Shown here piece after piece: positions 9,630 through 21,740 of a DNA stretch of 64,000 bases. The stretch is from Symsagittifera roscoffensis. Lineage: Eukaryota; Xenacoelomorpha; Acoela; Convolutidae. The number at the start of each line of letters is the position of its first letter. The first letter of the stretch is position 1. Location: the NCBI RefSeq assembly GCF_963678635.1, contig NC_087065.1, positions 14,114,743 through 14,178,742 of the forward strand, in the 5' to 3' direction. The notes beneath the pieces were generated by a model that was given only the letters and a program-made list of their open reading frames with translations, was not told where the DNA came from and did no database searches. The position numbers and the translations under genes were made by a program.

Positions 9630-11034
9630 AGAGCCTAGGTGAGTATATTTACCTATTCAAACATGATTGATGTTTTCAACCAGTGTAAGGCACGTTTTCA
9701 CTGTGTGGCGACCTGGTAAAATGGGTAAGCTCGCTCGAAGAGGGTGAGTACCTCAAAAACTTTCCTAGCCACAAAGTTTCTTTGTTTTAATATTGAGGAC
9801 GAGAGCATAAATAACTGATTATACTTGGCGAGTGACGTTAAGTTAATTTTAACGGGTGCGTTGCCGTGCCACCTCCCAACTTTTTAATCAGCGAGAGCGA
9901 AAAGAAATTTTATGGCGAGATGACGTAAGTAGTTAGAAAAGGAATTTTATCTAGGAAACTCCTCATGGTGCAAATTTTGTGAAAATGTTGAAACGCAGCG
10001 GGATGTAGTATGATGCCATTTGTGACACGTAGTGAGATGAGGTGGAGTAGATAAATTTCATTTTCTAATGCGTTTTGTAAGGTTGTTTGTAGAGATTTGG
10101 AACACTACTTGACGATAACCCGGTGTTATGCGATCAATAGGGACATTGATGGGAACTGTCCGGGGATTATTTGCCATTCTGTCAGATTGTCACAGCGCAA
10201 CCTTCCGGCGAAACACGAAAAAACGATTAAAGGCCTTAACGACGAAAAAGTGCTCCGAAGGGTAGAAATATTCGAGAAATTTCGATTTTCAATATTTCGT
10301 TTGTCGAACGAAAATTACCAGAAATACCGACAAACTGCCATTTTGACTGAAAAAGGTGAAAAAGTCAGAACAACCGCAAACCTAGTGTGAAACAATTAGC
10401 CGATAACGATATAAAAACGAATCCTCTTATCGTGACGATCACGCACGATAAGACCTTTAGCGGAAGATATTAACGAGAAGGGAGGCTTCAGTGGGGAAGT
10501 ACTGGAGAGCAGTACCCTCCAGTGCCACGAATTGAGAGTAATAACGCCGTTGTTACAGGAAATCGCGGAAGTGGAGGCTCGGCCCCCCAGAGACATTACA
10601 TGGTGAAGGACTTTTTAGCTACTCTGATGCCATAAAACTTTGAATTGATACCGGTATTGTTTGATATTTTAGAATATGATTAGCTAGGAAGAGGAAAGGG
10701 TCAACTCGTCTCCAATGGATTTATAATAAACTATCACCAAAAACAAATTATAATAGGGTATTCGAGCAGTGTTTTTAATAGCAATCACGTAGTCTGAGGA
10801 TCCGAGACTCAGCTATGTGGTTGTGTTCGCATGAAAACGAAAGCTGATCAAAAGTCGTTTGACTGATGGCCTAAAAATAGTAACTTTTTACTTAGCCCTA
10901 AACAGACCAGAAAATCAACTGGCAAGGTCTAGACGGTGAAAAACGAGTAGGATTAAGGTAACTGACGCCTGCCAGTCGTTAAAAGGTACTTTTTCTACGC
11001 TCCGTCGCTGTGCAGTATTTGGGCGAATGTTACA
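9461..11034 (+). mobile_element. LTR b: solo LTR of the giant element family
   Basis: A 1,574-bp LTR starting TGTTTTAAAC and ending GGGCGAATGTTACA, homologous over most of its length to LTR a and flanked by identical pentamers TAGAC (9456-9460 and 11035-11039). The pentamers and the TG/CA ends fix the LTR boundaries for the whole family and identify this as a solo LTR left by LTR-LTR recombination. A (TA)n tract lies at about 9600-9627. Confidence 0.88.
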
Positions 11035-11285
11035 TAGACGTTTTTATGGCTCTCCTGGGTGGGCCTGTCAAAGGCATAAGACCATCATGATCAGCAAGCG
11101 TTTCAGCGACGAACCCCCTGCTCCGGGCGTATGCCCTAGTTAGAGGCCTTAATGAACGTTATTGTACTAGGGGGAATATTCCTCCCCGATACTCAAGAAA
11201 CAACGTTCTTCGGTGTTTCTTCTTGTCGCCGCTGTCCCTGTTTTGCGCCTTCTTCGATGTTGGGTCCAGTAATTTTGTCACTGTC
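11035..11285. other. Spacer between solo LTR and LTR fragment
   Basis: Starts with the right TAGAC duplication. No confident gene. Higher GC than its surroundings. On the minus strand a short open stretch (about 11040-11158) reads AETLADHDGLMPLTG, which I cannot assign. Confidence 0.4.
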
Positions 11286-12075
11286 TGTGCCATTCTGCCA
11301 GATGGCACAGCGCAACCTTCTGGCGACACGAAAGAAGATGAATAAAGGCCTTATTAAAGAAAAAGTATTGCGAAGGAGGGTAGGAATATTCTAGAATTTT
11401 TATTTTCAAAATTTCGATTGAAGAGTGGATATTTCTCAGAAATACAAAAAAGACGGCCATTTTGACGAAAAACGACGAAAAAGAGAACAACGACAAATAT
11501 TGTGGAAAACGGTCGCACAAGAGACGAAAAACACGAAGCCTCTTATCGTGGCAACAACACACGATAAGGCTCTTAGCAGTAGATATTAGTGGAGAAGGAA
11601 GCTTCAGTGGGGAAGGAAAATTCCACGGAACCCTCCCGTGCGACAAATTGGGAGAGATAAGAACGTTATTTCAGGAAGATTACGGGAGCGGAGGCTTGGT
11701 CCCCCAGAGACTGTTTTATGTGAAGGGACTATAAAAAACTGACTTTGTAGCTACTTGGATGTCGTAGAAGTCTGAATTAACACCGGTATAATTTGATATT
11801 TTAGAATATGAGTAGCTCGAAAGAGGAAAGGGTCAATCCATCTCCAATGGATTTAATATAGAACTGTCACACAAAAACATGTTAAAATAGGTTGTTCGAG
11901 CCGTGTTTTTAATGGCAATCACGTAGTAAACGAAAGCTGATCAAAAGTCGTTTGACTGATGGCCTAAAAATAGTAACTTTTTACTTAGCCCTAGACAGAC
12001 CAGAAAATCAACTGGCAAGGTCGAGACGGTGAAAATGAGTAGAATGAAAGTAACTGACGCCTGCCAGTCGTTAAT
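11286..12075 (+). repeat. LTR c: LTR fragment truncated at both ends
   Basis: Very close to LTR a from 7499 to about 8270, beginning at TGTGCCATTCTGCC and ending at CCTGCCAGTCGTTAA. It lacks roughly the first 690 and last 55 bp of the LTR. It lies upstream of the gag region in the same orientation, so it may be what remains of a 5' LTR for copy 2, although the copy 2 3' LTR is a different subfamily. Confidence 0.75.
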
Positions 12076-12169
12076 TTTTTTTACGGATTCCTGTGAATAT
12101 CTTTTAACCTAGTTTAGACCGAAAATTCACGTACCAGGAAGGGTGGGTGGATTGGCCGTCCCATCGTTC

Positions 12170-13697
12170 CCTGAGAGATTTGTGACCAAAACACTTAATG
12201 ATATACAGGAAACCAAATAAATAACCAAAAAACCCAAAAACAGTAAAAAAAAAGTATAAAATCAGTAGAAATCTTACCCCCAGAAGAGATGTGATCCGAC
12301 CCTCCCGTTTCTTGTTGTTAGATATATTGTTGTTACCGGAATATCAGTCATGATTGTTACGATCTTTTTTTAGCCCGTTTGTGAGGCTTGTACTGTTGGG
12401 TTGTTTGAGTATTTAAGCACGTTAATGCTAATTTGCGCTCAATCCGGAAGGGTCTGCTGATTTGCGCGCAATCCGGAGGGGTCTTGGGAGAAGACTGATC
12501 CGGCAAGCATTACAAGGAGCGACAAGAAGGGGCTCAACGACAACAACAATCGACTGTTGGGTATCGTTAACAAGTTTTGTAACCCTTTTGGTACAAAAAT
12601 TAAGATAGTAATCTGTGGGGGGCTCGACAGTGCTGCACTACAGTGACCCTTCACCGAAATGCGAATATCCGAGTTAAGCACCTTAATTCGGAGATTGAAC
12701 AAACCCGGAGGGGTATAGTATTACCATTATTTTTATTTAGAGAGCCTAAAAAATACTCTTATACCGTTTTTCAGTAATAAACACACTAAGCAGACCGGTT
12801 TTTAAGATCAAAATAGCGATATTTTGATCCCCGCACAAATCGCAATTTTTGAGATATCGATATTTTTTGAAACGAAAAAAAAAAACCCTAAATTAGTGAG
12901 TTACAACGTAACTGTACTAGTATAATAGGTAGAATCGGTTAAGTTTAGTTCAGAATTGGTTGGAATTAATTGGGTACCGAGTGGTACGTGACCAAATAAA
13001 CCTAAAAATATACAAGAAACCAAACAAAAAGTAGTATAGCACCTAACAAAAAAAAAACATAAAACATAACCAAAAAAAAACCAAAAACATTTAAAAAATA
13101 TAAAATCAGTAGAAATCATCACCCCAGACGAGATGTGATCCGACCCTCCCATTTGTTGTTATTAGATATTTTGTTGTTACAGCCATTTATATCAGTCAAG
13201 AATGTTACAATCAATTTTGTGGCCCGTTTGCGGTGCTTATACTATAGGGTTATTTGAGTATTTAAGCATGTTAATGCTAATTTGCGCTCAATCTGGAAGG
13301 GTCTCGGGATTAGAGAAGAAGACTGATCCGGCAAGCAGTGCAAGGAGCGACAAGAAGGGAATTGAACAAACCCGAAGGGGCGTAATATTACTAGTATTAC
13401 TTTTTATCGATTATTGAACAAACCCAAAGGGGCGTAATATTACTAGTATTATTTTTTATACAGCCTATATTAATACTACTATACAGTTTTTCAGTGAAAA
13501 ACACAGTAAGCAGACCGGTTTTTAGGGTCAAAGTAGCGATATTTTGACCCCCACACAAATCGCGATTTTTGAGATATCGATTTTTTTTTAAACAGAAAAA
13601 AGCGCTAAATTAGTGTGCTACATCGTAACTGTACTAGTTTAGTGAGTAGAACCGGTTGAGTTTAGTTCAGAAGTGGTCGGAACTAATTGGGTACCAA
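12170..13697. repeat. Diverged tandem direct repeat, two units of about 0.7-0.8 kb
   Basis: Unit 1 (about 12170-12985) and unit 2 (about 12986-13697) share ordered blocks: AAATCAGTAGAAATC, GATGTGATCCGACCCTCCC, TTTGAGTATTTAAGCA, CTGATCCGGCAAGCA, AAGCAGACCGGTTTTT, GAGATATCGAT, CGTAACTGTACTAGT and AATTGGGTACC. The offset is about 844 bp at the CCTCCC block. Similarity is well short of identity, so the duplication is old. No gene is seen in it. It lies in what would be the long leader of the gag-bearing element. Confidence 0.75.
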
Positions 13698-14580
13698 AAA
13701 CCGAATTTTCTTATTTTTTGAAAAAACAAAAGGCAACAAAATAAAAAGTTTTTTTCTTGAAATTTTTGAGCTAGGACAGTAAAAAATGTTGTTCGGTCAA
13801 GGTTCGCTAATGAATCGACAGGTTTTAAAACTCGTTTGCCGATAACCTTCCGGTTTACAGTGAAATCGGACTTAACGTGTTTGATTTAGTGGATTCATCA
13901 ATCCGGAAGGGTCCAAATAGCATTGTTTTTGGCAAATTTCTTCGGCTGGAAAAAATTAGATCGGATTTCGAGCATTGAACTAGAAAAGTATAGGCCTTCT
14001 GAGCTCAGATCAATAGTTTTTAGGTCGAAAAAATAAGAATTGCGAAAAACAGTTAGGCGGAGCCTATAACTGAGAAATTTTTTGACGTTTTGGTTAATAA
14101 CTTTGGAACTACTAGGGAGATCCAGTTGATCTTTAAACCATTAGATCAAAAATAGATGAGCTTAATCATAAAGCCTTCATTTATTCAAAAAAATAAGCGT
14201 TAGATATTTTTTAAGATTGTTTTTTAGCAAACTAACTAATTTGTGAAGGAAGACCCTTCATGTTTTATAAATATTTTTGGAAAGCCCTTATACCCGTACC
14301 AAAGGGTAGTAACGGTTGAATAAGACAATTGTACGCTGTTTTAGACAAAAGGGGAGGGCTAAGGAAACCGGAAAACCATAGTCGAGTCGAGACTGGGCTG
14401 GTTATAAGACCCTTCACAGTTAAGGAGAATTGTCAAATAAGCAGCTTAGCTTCAATCCGGAAGAGTCTAGGGACAGAAAATACACCCTTCCTAGTTAGTT
14501 CCTACAGCATAACAGCATCGGAGAACGTATCCGGAAGTGTATCAGGAGAAAAATTTAAAAGTCCCGGAAAAGCTATTTTT
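13698..14580. other. AT-rich leader sequence without genes
   Basis: No gene seen. Contains two isolated occurrences of the AATCCGGAAGGGTC-type motif (about 13900 and 14455) that becomes a tandem array just downstream. Confidence 0.4.
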
Positions 14581-14811
14581 ACAAACGGAATGGTCCCAAT
14601 CCAGGGGGGTTCTAATTTTTACAAACGGAGGGGTCCCAATCCGGAGGGGTCCTTATTTTGCCAATCCGGAGGGGTCCTGTTTTTGACTATCCGAAGGGGT
14701 CTCAATTTTGCCAATCCGGAGGGTCTCAGTTTTGCCAATCCAGAGGGGTCCCAATTTTTCCAATCTGGAGGGGCCTGTTTTTGCAAAACCTGAGGGGTCC
14801 TATTTTTGTCA
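14581..14811. repeat. Minisatellite with core AATCCGGAGGGGTCC
   Basis: About nine imperfect units of 24-28 bp, each with a CCAATCCGGAGGGGTCC-like core followed by a T-rich spacer (TATTTTTG, CAATTTTG). The same core, singly, recurs upstream at about 12441, 12466, 12705, 13289, 13368, 13420, 13901 and 14455, so the array looks like local expansion of a motif already spread through the leader. Confidence 0.8.
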
Positions 14812-15567
14812 AAACGTAAGTAGACAAAAGAAAAATAAATAGTGAAAAGTATTAGGTTATTAGGAGTCAGGCTAGGAACCAGTGACTGCACTGGTAACTT
14901 GCCTTTTACAAAAGACCAGATTAAAACAAAACAGGTCTAAACCCGGATATTCGCGACACTAGGTCTAAACTTACGTTTGTCACAGATTTGTGTAGATTGA
15001 AATCCAAATCATTTTTTTTGGAGAAGTGATTACCTTGAGGAGTTTAGTATGTCTAGCTTGGGCAATCCGAAGGCAGACAGGTAACACAGGTTTCGGTGGG
15101 TGCAATAGGCGCCCACTTGAGAAAATTACTGCCTTCAAGTTTTGTCTGTTTGGTGCGGCACCGAACAAAAAAAAACTCTTTCTTTAGTAACAAGTTCGAC
15201 TATTACCTTGCGACTGACTAATGTACGAAACACCTATGTTTTTCATTGAAAATAATTTTCTTTTCCTTCATTTTTGGTTTTAAATCAATAGTATCTGTTC
15301 TTGATTGGGTAGTGAGCACACTTTCTTTTAAATATATTGATATCATCAGACTGTGCTAGATTCATATCTTACAAACAATAATCGATCATTGTGAATAAAC
15401 CGTATACAAGCTGTACTGTGATAACATACAAGGATTCGTGGTCACTATTTGAAAGAATTTTTCGAAATTTATTGTGTTGTGTTATTATTATCAATAATCA
15501 AACAAAAAGGACACTAGCAATCGAATTGAGTGTATGGGCTAATTTAGCAGGAAGTGATAAATTAAAA
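14812..15567. other. Leader upstream of gag
   Basis: No gene supported. AT-rich, leading into the first in-frame gag methionine at 15568. The frame is open from 15391, but those residues look non-coding. Confidence 0.4.
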
Positions 15568-16923
15568 ATGAGTTTAGACAAGTCAAGGATACCTAAACTC
15601 AGTGATAGCTCTAGGAATTTCATACCAGAGAAACAAAGAAAGGCAATGAATGACCCTTTTGTGGAAAGGATCACACGAACCCGGACCGAAAAAGGGAAGA
15701 AAGTTTCAGGCGGAATGGTTGAAACCAGGAGTCAAAAAACCCCAGAAGGACAAAAGGCAAGGTTAGAGGTAGAAGTCCATCCGGAACCTGCCATGGATGA
15801 GAATCGGGTCGGACATCGACCGGAAGGGAGAGGAAACAGAAGATTGTCAAGTGAATCTACTCCGGTAGAACAAGGCCAAGATTTTGCCATTTCCACCGGG
15901 TTTCTTGACCGAGAAGAGATGTCGGAACAGTCCTACTTCTCTACTGAAAATGTGGCGACTACAAGATCACCCACAGACAACACCATGATGCATGGCGTGA
16001 CGGAAAAACCAGCAACATCCTCCTCGTTTCCAGAAAGAGTGTAGAACACTTTGGGAAACTTTTTTCCATTTACCATGGGAACGAGTACAGGCGATGAAGC
16101 AGAAACCCAAGGAGAAGAGGAGGACGATGACGAGCAAGATGACTTTGGATCTCAAGTCAGCCTCAATAGTTCAACTCAGGAGAATGACGCATACACCGAT
16201 GGAGAGACTGGCTCCATGGACCAATTTGGTGTAGTGAGGACAATAAGCAAGACCACAAACGGATCAGGCCAGTTAGGAGACTTTGTGACTATGGCGAAAT
16301 CGGAGATGCGAACTGGGAAGAATAGAAACACAGGGCTATGTAACCCACCTGCGGATGCAGACGTGGATCATGAAGAGACGTCGAGGCAGATAATCTAGAC
16401 CCTAATCTCGACCAGCACCAATCTACCTGGAACCGACATGGTGACACCGCCACTTGTGACTCGATTGATGGACAACGGAGCATCAATCTAAGAAGCCTTG
16501 ACCGACATAGTGGGCAGCAAAGGAGAGCAGAATGAACAGATGTCCTTAAGAATGAGTGAACTAGAAAGCGCAGTCCACGTCGAGAGAGAAAACCTGCGGG
16601 AAGAGATCAACCGCAACAGACAAGAAGTTAGCAGAAGCGAAAAACGCTTCAAGGAGAGAACGGATAAACACTTGGCCGAGAACTTGTCACGAATGACGAG
16701 GCAAGCTGAGAAGAGAGAATTACGGTTGAGAGATGGCATGGAGAAGTTGAGAATTCAACAAGAGCAAGCACTTGGGACTCTTGACACAAAGATAGACGCG
16801 ATGATGGATAGGCGAACTCAGGCTATCATGGATAGGTTGGATGGGCTACTAGGCAGCAGGAGTGAATCGAATCGAAGGATGGAGAACCGAACTCAGGAAA
16901 ACCCAGCAGGGAGCCGAGAGTGA
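15568..16923 (+). pseudogene. Gypsy-type gag, N-terminal part with coiled coil (broken)
   Basis: Frame 1 from the ATG at 15568 (MSLDKSRIPKLSD), interrupted by stops at 16042 and 16396 and again before 16498, but recognisably one frame. The first part is hydrophilic and basic (RITRTRTEKGKK); the middle is acidic (EEEDDDEQDD). The last part (16498-16923) is a strong E/R/K-rich coiled coil (NLREEINRNRQEVSR...RMTRQAEKRELRLRDG). These are features of the start of a structural gag protein. The frame then shifts into the next segment at about 16920. Confidence 0.6.
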
Positions 16924-18443
16924 ACTTCAATGAACAACCGAATAGGAGAAGGACATCTGGATCCACTAGAGGAAGGGGCAGTTCATCCAGCTATGCCACA
17001 GGGGACAATAGGCCACGGGGCCCAAAAATCAGAGGAAGTTCAACTGGCAACAGACCGACCTCAAACGAAAGACCGAAGCATGATTCACATGCAACTGGGA
17101 GATGTGATTCCAGGAACTGGAGTCATGCGAATCAAGGAAGAGGTCATCCCAGCAATTCGGACAGGAGGGAAAATCAAGAGCCTCTATCAGAGGGCAATGA
17201 TGCTCAAGGCGGGCATTTAAGGGACGCGACATCAATGGCCACAGCCTTTGAACCTCTGAACAGGTCCTTGGAAACATTCCTAACGAGGTTATCTAGAACC
17301 AATGAACGCAGTGAAAAGTCCAGAAGGAGGTTTAAGAAACCGAGATGCTCTAAAGATGAATCTGATGGCTGCATTGATACCTGGATAGAGGTAATGAAAC
17401 TGCAATTTGAAGAGGAGGACTTGACTGAAAAACAAGAATGTAGTGCGCTCACCAGTAACCTGGAGGTTACAGCCCTAAATTGTGCGATGGCCAAAAAGCA
17501 ATACCAGCGGGACACTGCTGAGAAAATATTCGAAATCTTGTTAAATCGTTTTGGCTCATGGTTGCAAGGACACCAAGCAATGATGCGCTTCGAGAAACGG
17601 AGGCAACGTGAAGACAAGACGATAGACAAGTTTCAAGACAATTTGGAGATGCTGAGAAGGCGTAATCAACCAGATGAGTCGAATAGAAGGATGAATCTGT
17701 CAGTAGCCTCAAAGATGGTATGAAGTATGACGAGCTTCGAACGATGTTAGCAACGCATTACACACCGCTATCAACCAATGCGCCAACTTCAGAGAATCAA
17801 GTCAAAAGAATATCTTTCACTGAAACCTCCATCGAGATATGGATATTACAAAAACAATTATGGCTATTTTAACAACGGACCAGCAAAACAAGATAGCAAC
17901 TGGTACAAACCAAGGGACGATAAGGACAAGAGACGCTCTTAGGCAAATTGCAGTTCGACGGACCATCATGTGTCAGCATGCCCAATCTACAAACAGGGCA
18001 TGAAAGCAATAGGCTTTAGCCTCGAGAATGAAGATGCGTCAGAGGTCGATCATGAGGATTTCATGAGAGGAGTAATTGCAAAATTCAGCCCAAGGTGTTT
18101 CTTTTGTAACTTGGAAGGTCATTTTAAATCGGATTGTCCACAGTTTTGGGATGCTGTGTCAGATATCAAGCATCCAAGGCATGAGGAAGCTTTATCGGGT
18201 GTGAAAGCCAGCAAGGCTCGCATATTGAGTGAAGCGGAGGCACGCAGGAAGGAGAAACCACAGGAGCTGGCAACAAAGAAGATGCAAGCAGTAACTGAAG
18301 AAATGCGTGAACCTGAACCAGTGACTGCGGCGGATGACTTCAAAATCGACTATAGGGCAGCCGCGAGGGATGCTCTAATCAGAGTCCAGCAGGAGTTGCT
18401 GACGAAGGAGATCGAACAAACGGGTGAAACTCGAACTAGATAA
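16920..18443 (+). pseudogene. Gag capsid-like and nucleocapsid segments (broken)
   Basis: Frame 3. A G/S/R/N-rich stretch (16920-17200) precedes a capsid-like region (MATAFEPLNRSLETFL...WIEVMKLQFEEEDLTEKQECSALTSNL...FGSWLQGHQAMMRFEKRRQREDKTIDKFQDNLEMLRRR) typical of retrotransposon gag. After stops at 17721, about 17750 and 17940 come two zinc knuckles: a damaged one (NCSSTDHHVSAC, first cysteine missing) and an intact CCHC, CFFCNLEGHFKSDC (18097-18140). A charged tail follows. The knuckles bind nucleic acid in gag proteins of LTR elements. Multiple stops make this non-functional as it stands. Confidence 0.75.
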
Positions 18444-19720
18444 TGAGAAAATTCAGGAGAGGCTAAATGCCTTAGAGGATATGATCTCTGGGCAGACGTT
18501 CGGCATGGTGTCACAAGGAAGCAGGATACAGTCAATTATTTCAGTTGCGGGACACCAGGTGATCAGTAACCTAAGTGATCCCTCAGAGTTCACTTTGATA
18601 GATTTAGACACATATGCAGATTATCTGAGACAGGTAGAGCCACGCACTGAGTCGAGGGCTGTGCGAGCGTTATTGACAACGGGTGGCCCTCGAACAAAGA
18701 AACTCCACGGGCGGTACGTGTAAGTCTATGGACCGTATCAAGTGATGTTGAACGTTGACTGGATACGTATCTACACTAGGACCTACGTCACAACAGATAG
18801 TGACCAACTGGAACAAATCTATTTGGGTCAGGAAGAATTTAGGGTCCATAAAATTGGCCATGATGCCATGATGGAGCAAGATGCAGTAGACATAGGGTAC
18901 GAGGCAGATGCGACTGCACATCTGCTAGACACCGATGGGAAGAAAATTGGAGTAACAGGACTACTGGATACAGGAGCAGTGGTAAGCGTGATGCCAAGAA
19001 AGACATGGAAAAGAATGGGCTGCACGAGGGAAGATCTAATTCTAACGAACCTGAGATTGGTGGCCGCCAACCGCGGAGCAATCTACGTGGCCGGAAAGAC
19101 ATAAATAACAGTCCTTCACATGGGAGGACGCGATCTTTGGATGAGCTTCCTGATGGTTGAGAATTTAGACGACTCAGACCAAGTCATCCTGGGCCGTGAT
19201 TTTGTCCGAAACTTCAATGTGATGATTGACTTGAACAACGGCGTAATAAGGATTGGAAACCCGGACCGGAAGTATGTTAGGAAACCGATTAATAGAAAAA
19301 TAAGAGATAAAAACAAGGTATCAATTTTTTTAGATAGAAAGATAAAACTACAGCCGGGACAAGCTGTAAAAGCAATTTTTAGGATGAGGAATTAAAATTC
19401 GCTAAGTGATAGTAAACAAGTTTCTCTGGTACCCAACCCAAATAGTCAAAGTTCGGTGATTTTAGGCCGGAGCTTTTCAGTTACACGAAACGGGCTGTGT
19501 GCCACTGTGTAGTTGAACACACTGGACACCACGGTTACGATCCAGCGTGGAAAGAAACTTGGTTACGCCTTGCCGATGAAAATGAGGAGACACAAAACTT
19601 GAAGATATATAGTATGAAAGACTGCCCGAATCATGCTGATAAGGATAAAGTTTTAAAGAGAATTGATGAATTTAAATCTATTAATAAACTGTTTTCAATG
19701 AAATCCGAAAAGGATGACGA
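18424..19720 (+). pseudogene. Retropepsin-type protease and start of pol (broken)
   Basis: Frame 1 with stops at 18721 and 19102 and more near 19393. It contains the aspartic protease active-site block LLDTGAVVSVM (about 18960-18995), the conserved VAANRGAIYVAG flap region, and VILGRDFVRNF (19180-19215), a standard Ty3/Gypsy protease sequence. The frame continues weakly to KLFSMKSEKDDD at about 19715. Pol is then cut off, with no RT, RNase H or integrase, and region B of the giant element begins within about 10 bp. The protease cleaves gag-pol in LTR elements. Confidence 0.8.
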
Positions 19721-20478
19721 CATGGATGACGGTGATATACGGTCCGGCAGTCACGTTTGCGTTCCTCGACGTTAAGGTGGAGGCGTACAGGAGGTAAGTG
19801 TTGCACCTGAACCTCATATCAGCAGTGGACGGAAGTGCAATTAATTGGTGTGAGCAGCACGCACTACGAGAGATGATGAGTGAGGACTTGTTATTCGCGA
19901 AGATATCAGAGCCGGAGATGACCGTCATAAATAGGATGGGAGAAGTGGATAAAGGGCCTATCGAGGTATTATCGGAGCTCTGGAATCTCAAGCCATACGA
20001 TCAGATGAACGGCGAACTTACAAAACTTTCTCGACTGACTGCAGTATACCACAAATTAAGAGAAGAAACGAAAGGCTGGGGTGACAACAAGAAACTGCCA
20101 GAAGAGATCCCAGCATTTCCCTTGATTAGAAGGAAGTTGCTCGGAGTAAACTCCGTAGTACAAACCCCCAGGTTGAGAGCCTTCGAAACTAATGAAATAA
20201 GGGTAGCGAAATCCTCCAAGATGAATCCGTGCTTCGTGGGCAGAAACGCCGCAGTGCTGCAGTATACGCAGTTTGCCTATACGGATGAAACAACGAGGAG
20301 ACGAATGAACAATGCAGCGACTCCGAAGCCTGGACGATTTGACGAGGAATGGGCGAAACTGGAATTGGCGCCAATAGTCATGAGAGGCAAGGTGGACTTA
20401 CAAGAAGCCTCTCTAATATTGACGAGTGTAAAACCAGAGTTAATGGTGACGGCACGCTACAAACTAGAACCATGCTAG
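19715..20478 (+). pseudogene. Giant element copy 2, region B (5' truncated)
   Basis: Homology to copy 1 region B starts abruptly at about 19726 (MTVIYGPAVTFAFLDVKVEAY, matching copy 1 from about 2031). A TAA at 19795-19797 interrupts it, then 226 open codons run to TAG at 20476. Shared blocks: INW.EQHALR, SELWNLKP, FPLIRRKLLGV, MNPCFVGRNAA. The first half of B and all of A are missing. Near the end the homology shifts frame: LMVTARYKLEPC ends in frame 1, while LAPFGCEEVMLMHG continues in another frame (20460-20530). Confidence 0.75.
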
Positions 20479-21740
20479 CACCCTTCGGCTGTGAAGAAGT
20501 CATGCTAATGCATGGAGAGGAGGAAGATCAGTTAGCTGGCAGACTATTTACACCGAAATTTCCAGATGGAGTGAGCGATGAAAAGCAAGGGCCCTCAAGT
20601 TCAGGAAAGAATCCAAGACGAGACGATAGGCAGGGAGGAAGCCTCTGATCGGAAGAGCCTATGCAACAGGATCCCGATCAGGCTGAGAGAGAGGACGACA
20701 AAACTTCGACAGGCGGGAAAGCCAGCCTGGACTTCAATTTCCTCAGCGACTTTGAAAACGGCACAGACACGTTATAAGCGACGACTGAGCCAGCAGACGA
20801 GAGAACTTCCACGCTGGAACCTCCGTCGGCCTTCATGGACATGAACCGGAATTTATCGGAGATCAGCTCTCCGAGCAATTCTAAAAATGCCGAAAAGAAA
20901 CTCTTCATGGAATCACCGAGGAGAAGAAGAATAGAAGGCACTGCCAGAGTACCTTTCTTGGGAACTTTGCCCGAAGAAGAGTGGGAAGTTCATCAAGAGA
21001 CCACGAGAATAGGACGAGATGCAGTATGGACAGATTTGCCTCCATGGAAGAAGTCTTGACATTAGTTCAGAGCTACGGGACCCAGTCTATACTGAAAATT
21101 GGTCTCAACAGACCACTAATGCGAAAGTCATTGACAAAATCGACGAGCGTGACGGGAGATTGAGCGAGTTATTGATTGACTCAGCCACTGACGAAAGTGA
21201 GACTAACTCTCCTATAAAGACGACGCTGCAAGAAGACAAGGAAGAAGTAGTATACCTGTCAAGAACCCGAAGGGAACGATGCGATCAAAGATGGTGATTG
21301 ACAAGATTAACGATATGAAAATTAAACTTGACACCAAAGTTACATCAAGGAAAGCTGGAAAAACAAAGGTGGATTCTGAAATCTCGATAAAAGCCGTCAA
21401 CTCACCCAAGAGAAAACGCGTCGATGAAGCCAGGGACATGGGACAGGGTGATGACCGATTGCCTGGCACAGACAGAATGTTGACTGACGTAGCGATGGTG
21501 CCACCCATTCTCATGGTAGGATTAAAATCAGCCAGTTACAAAATCAAGAGGAGTGAACGCAGTCTGACTGGAGCAACGTTACAAATGGAAATACTCAGCC
21601 AATGTGGAGAGAGTACCCCACAAGACTTCAAACCGTCTTCCATGAACCATGTCCCAGTGGAATATAACCCACTGACAATGTCGGAAACTGTATCGATTGA
21701 TGAACCCGCTGGTGGACACATGGAGATGACGAATAACAGG
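20479..21740 (+). pseudogene. Giant element copy 2, region C
   Basis: Read across several frames. The conserved core MESPRRRRIEGTARV..LGTLPEEEWE is at about 20907-20987 and SYGTQSILKIGLNRPLM at about 21070-21125. A K/R-rich stretch (21300-21420) and the tail GG.MEM..NRNSVRGHL follow. At its end the frame opened at 21279 runs without a stop into region D, unlike copy 1. Frameshifts before 21279 make it non-coding now. Confidence 0.7.
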
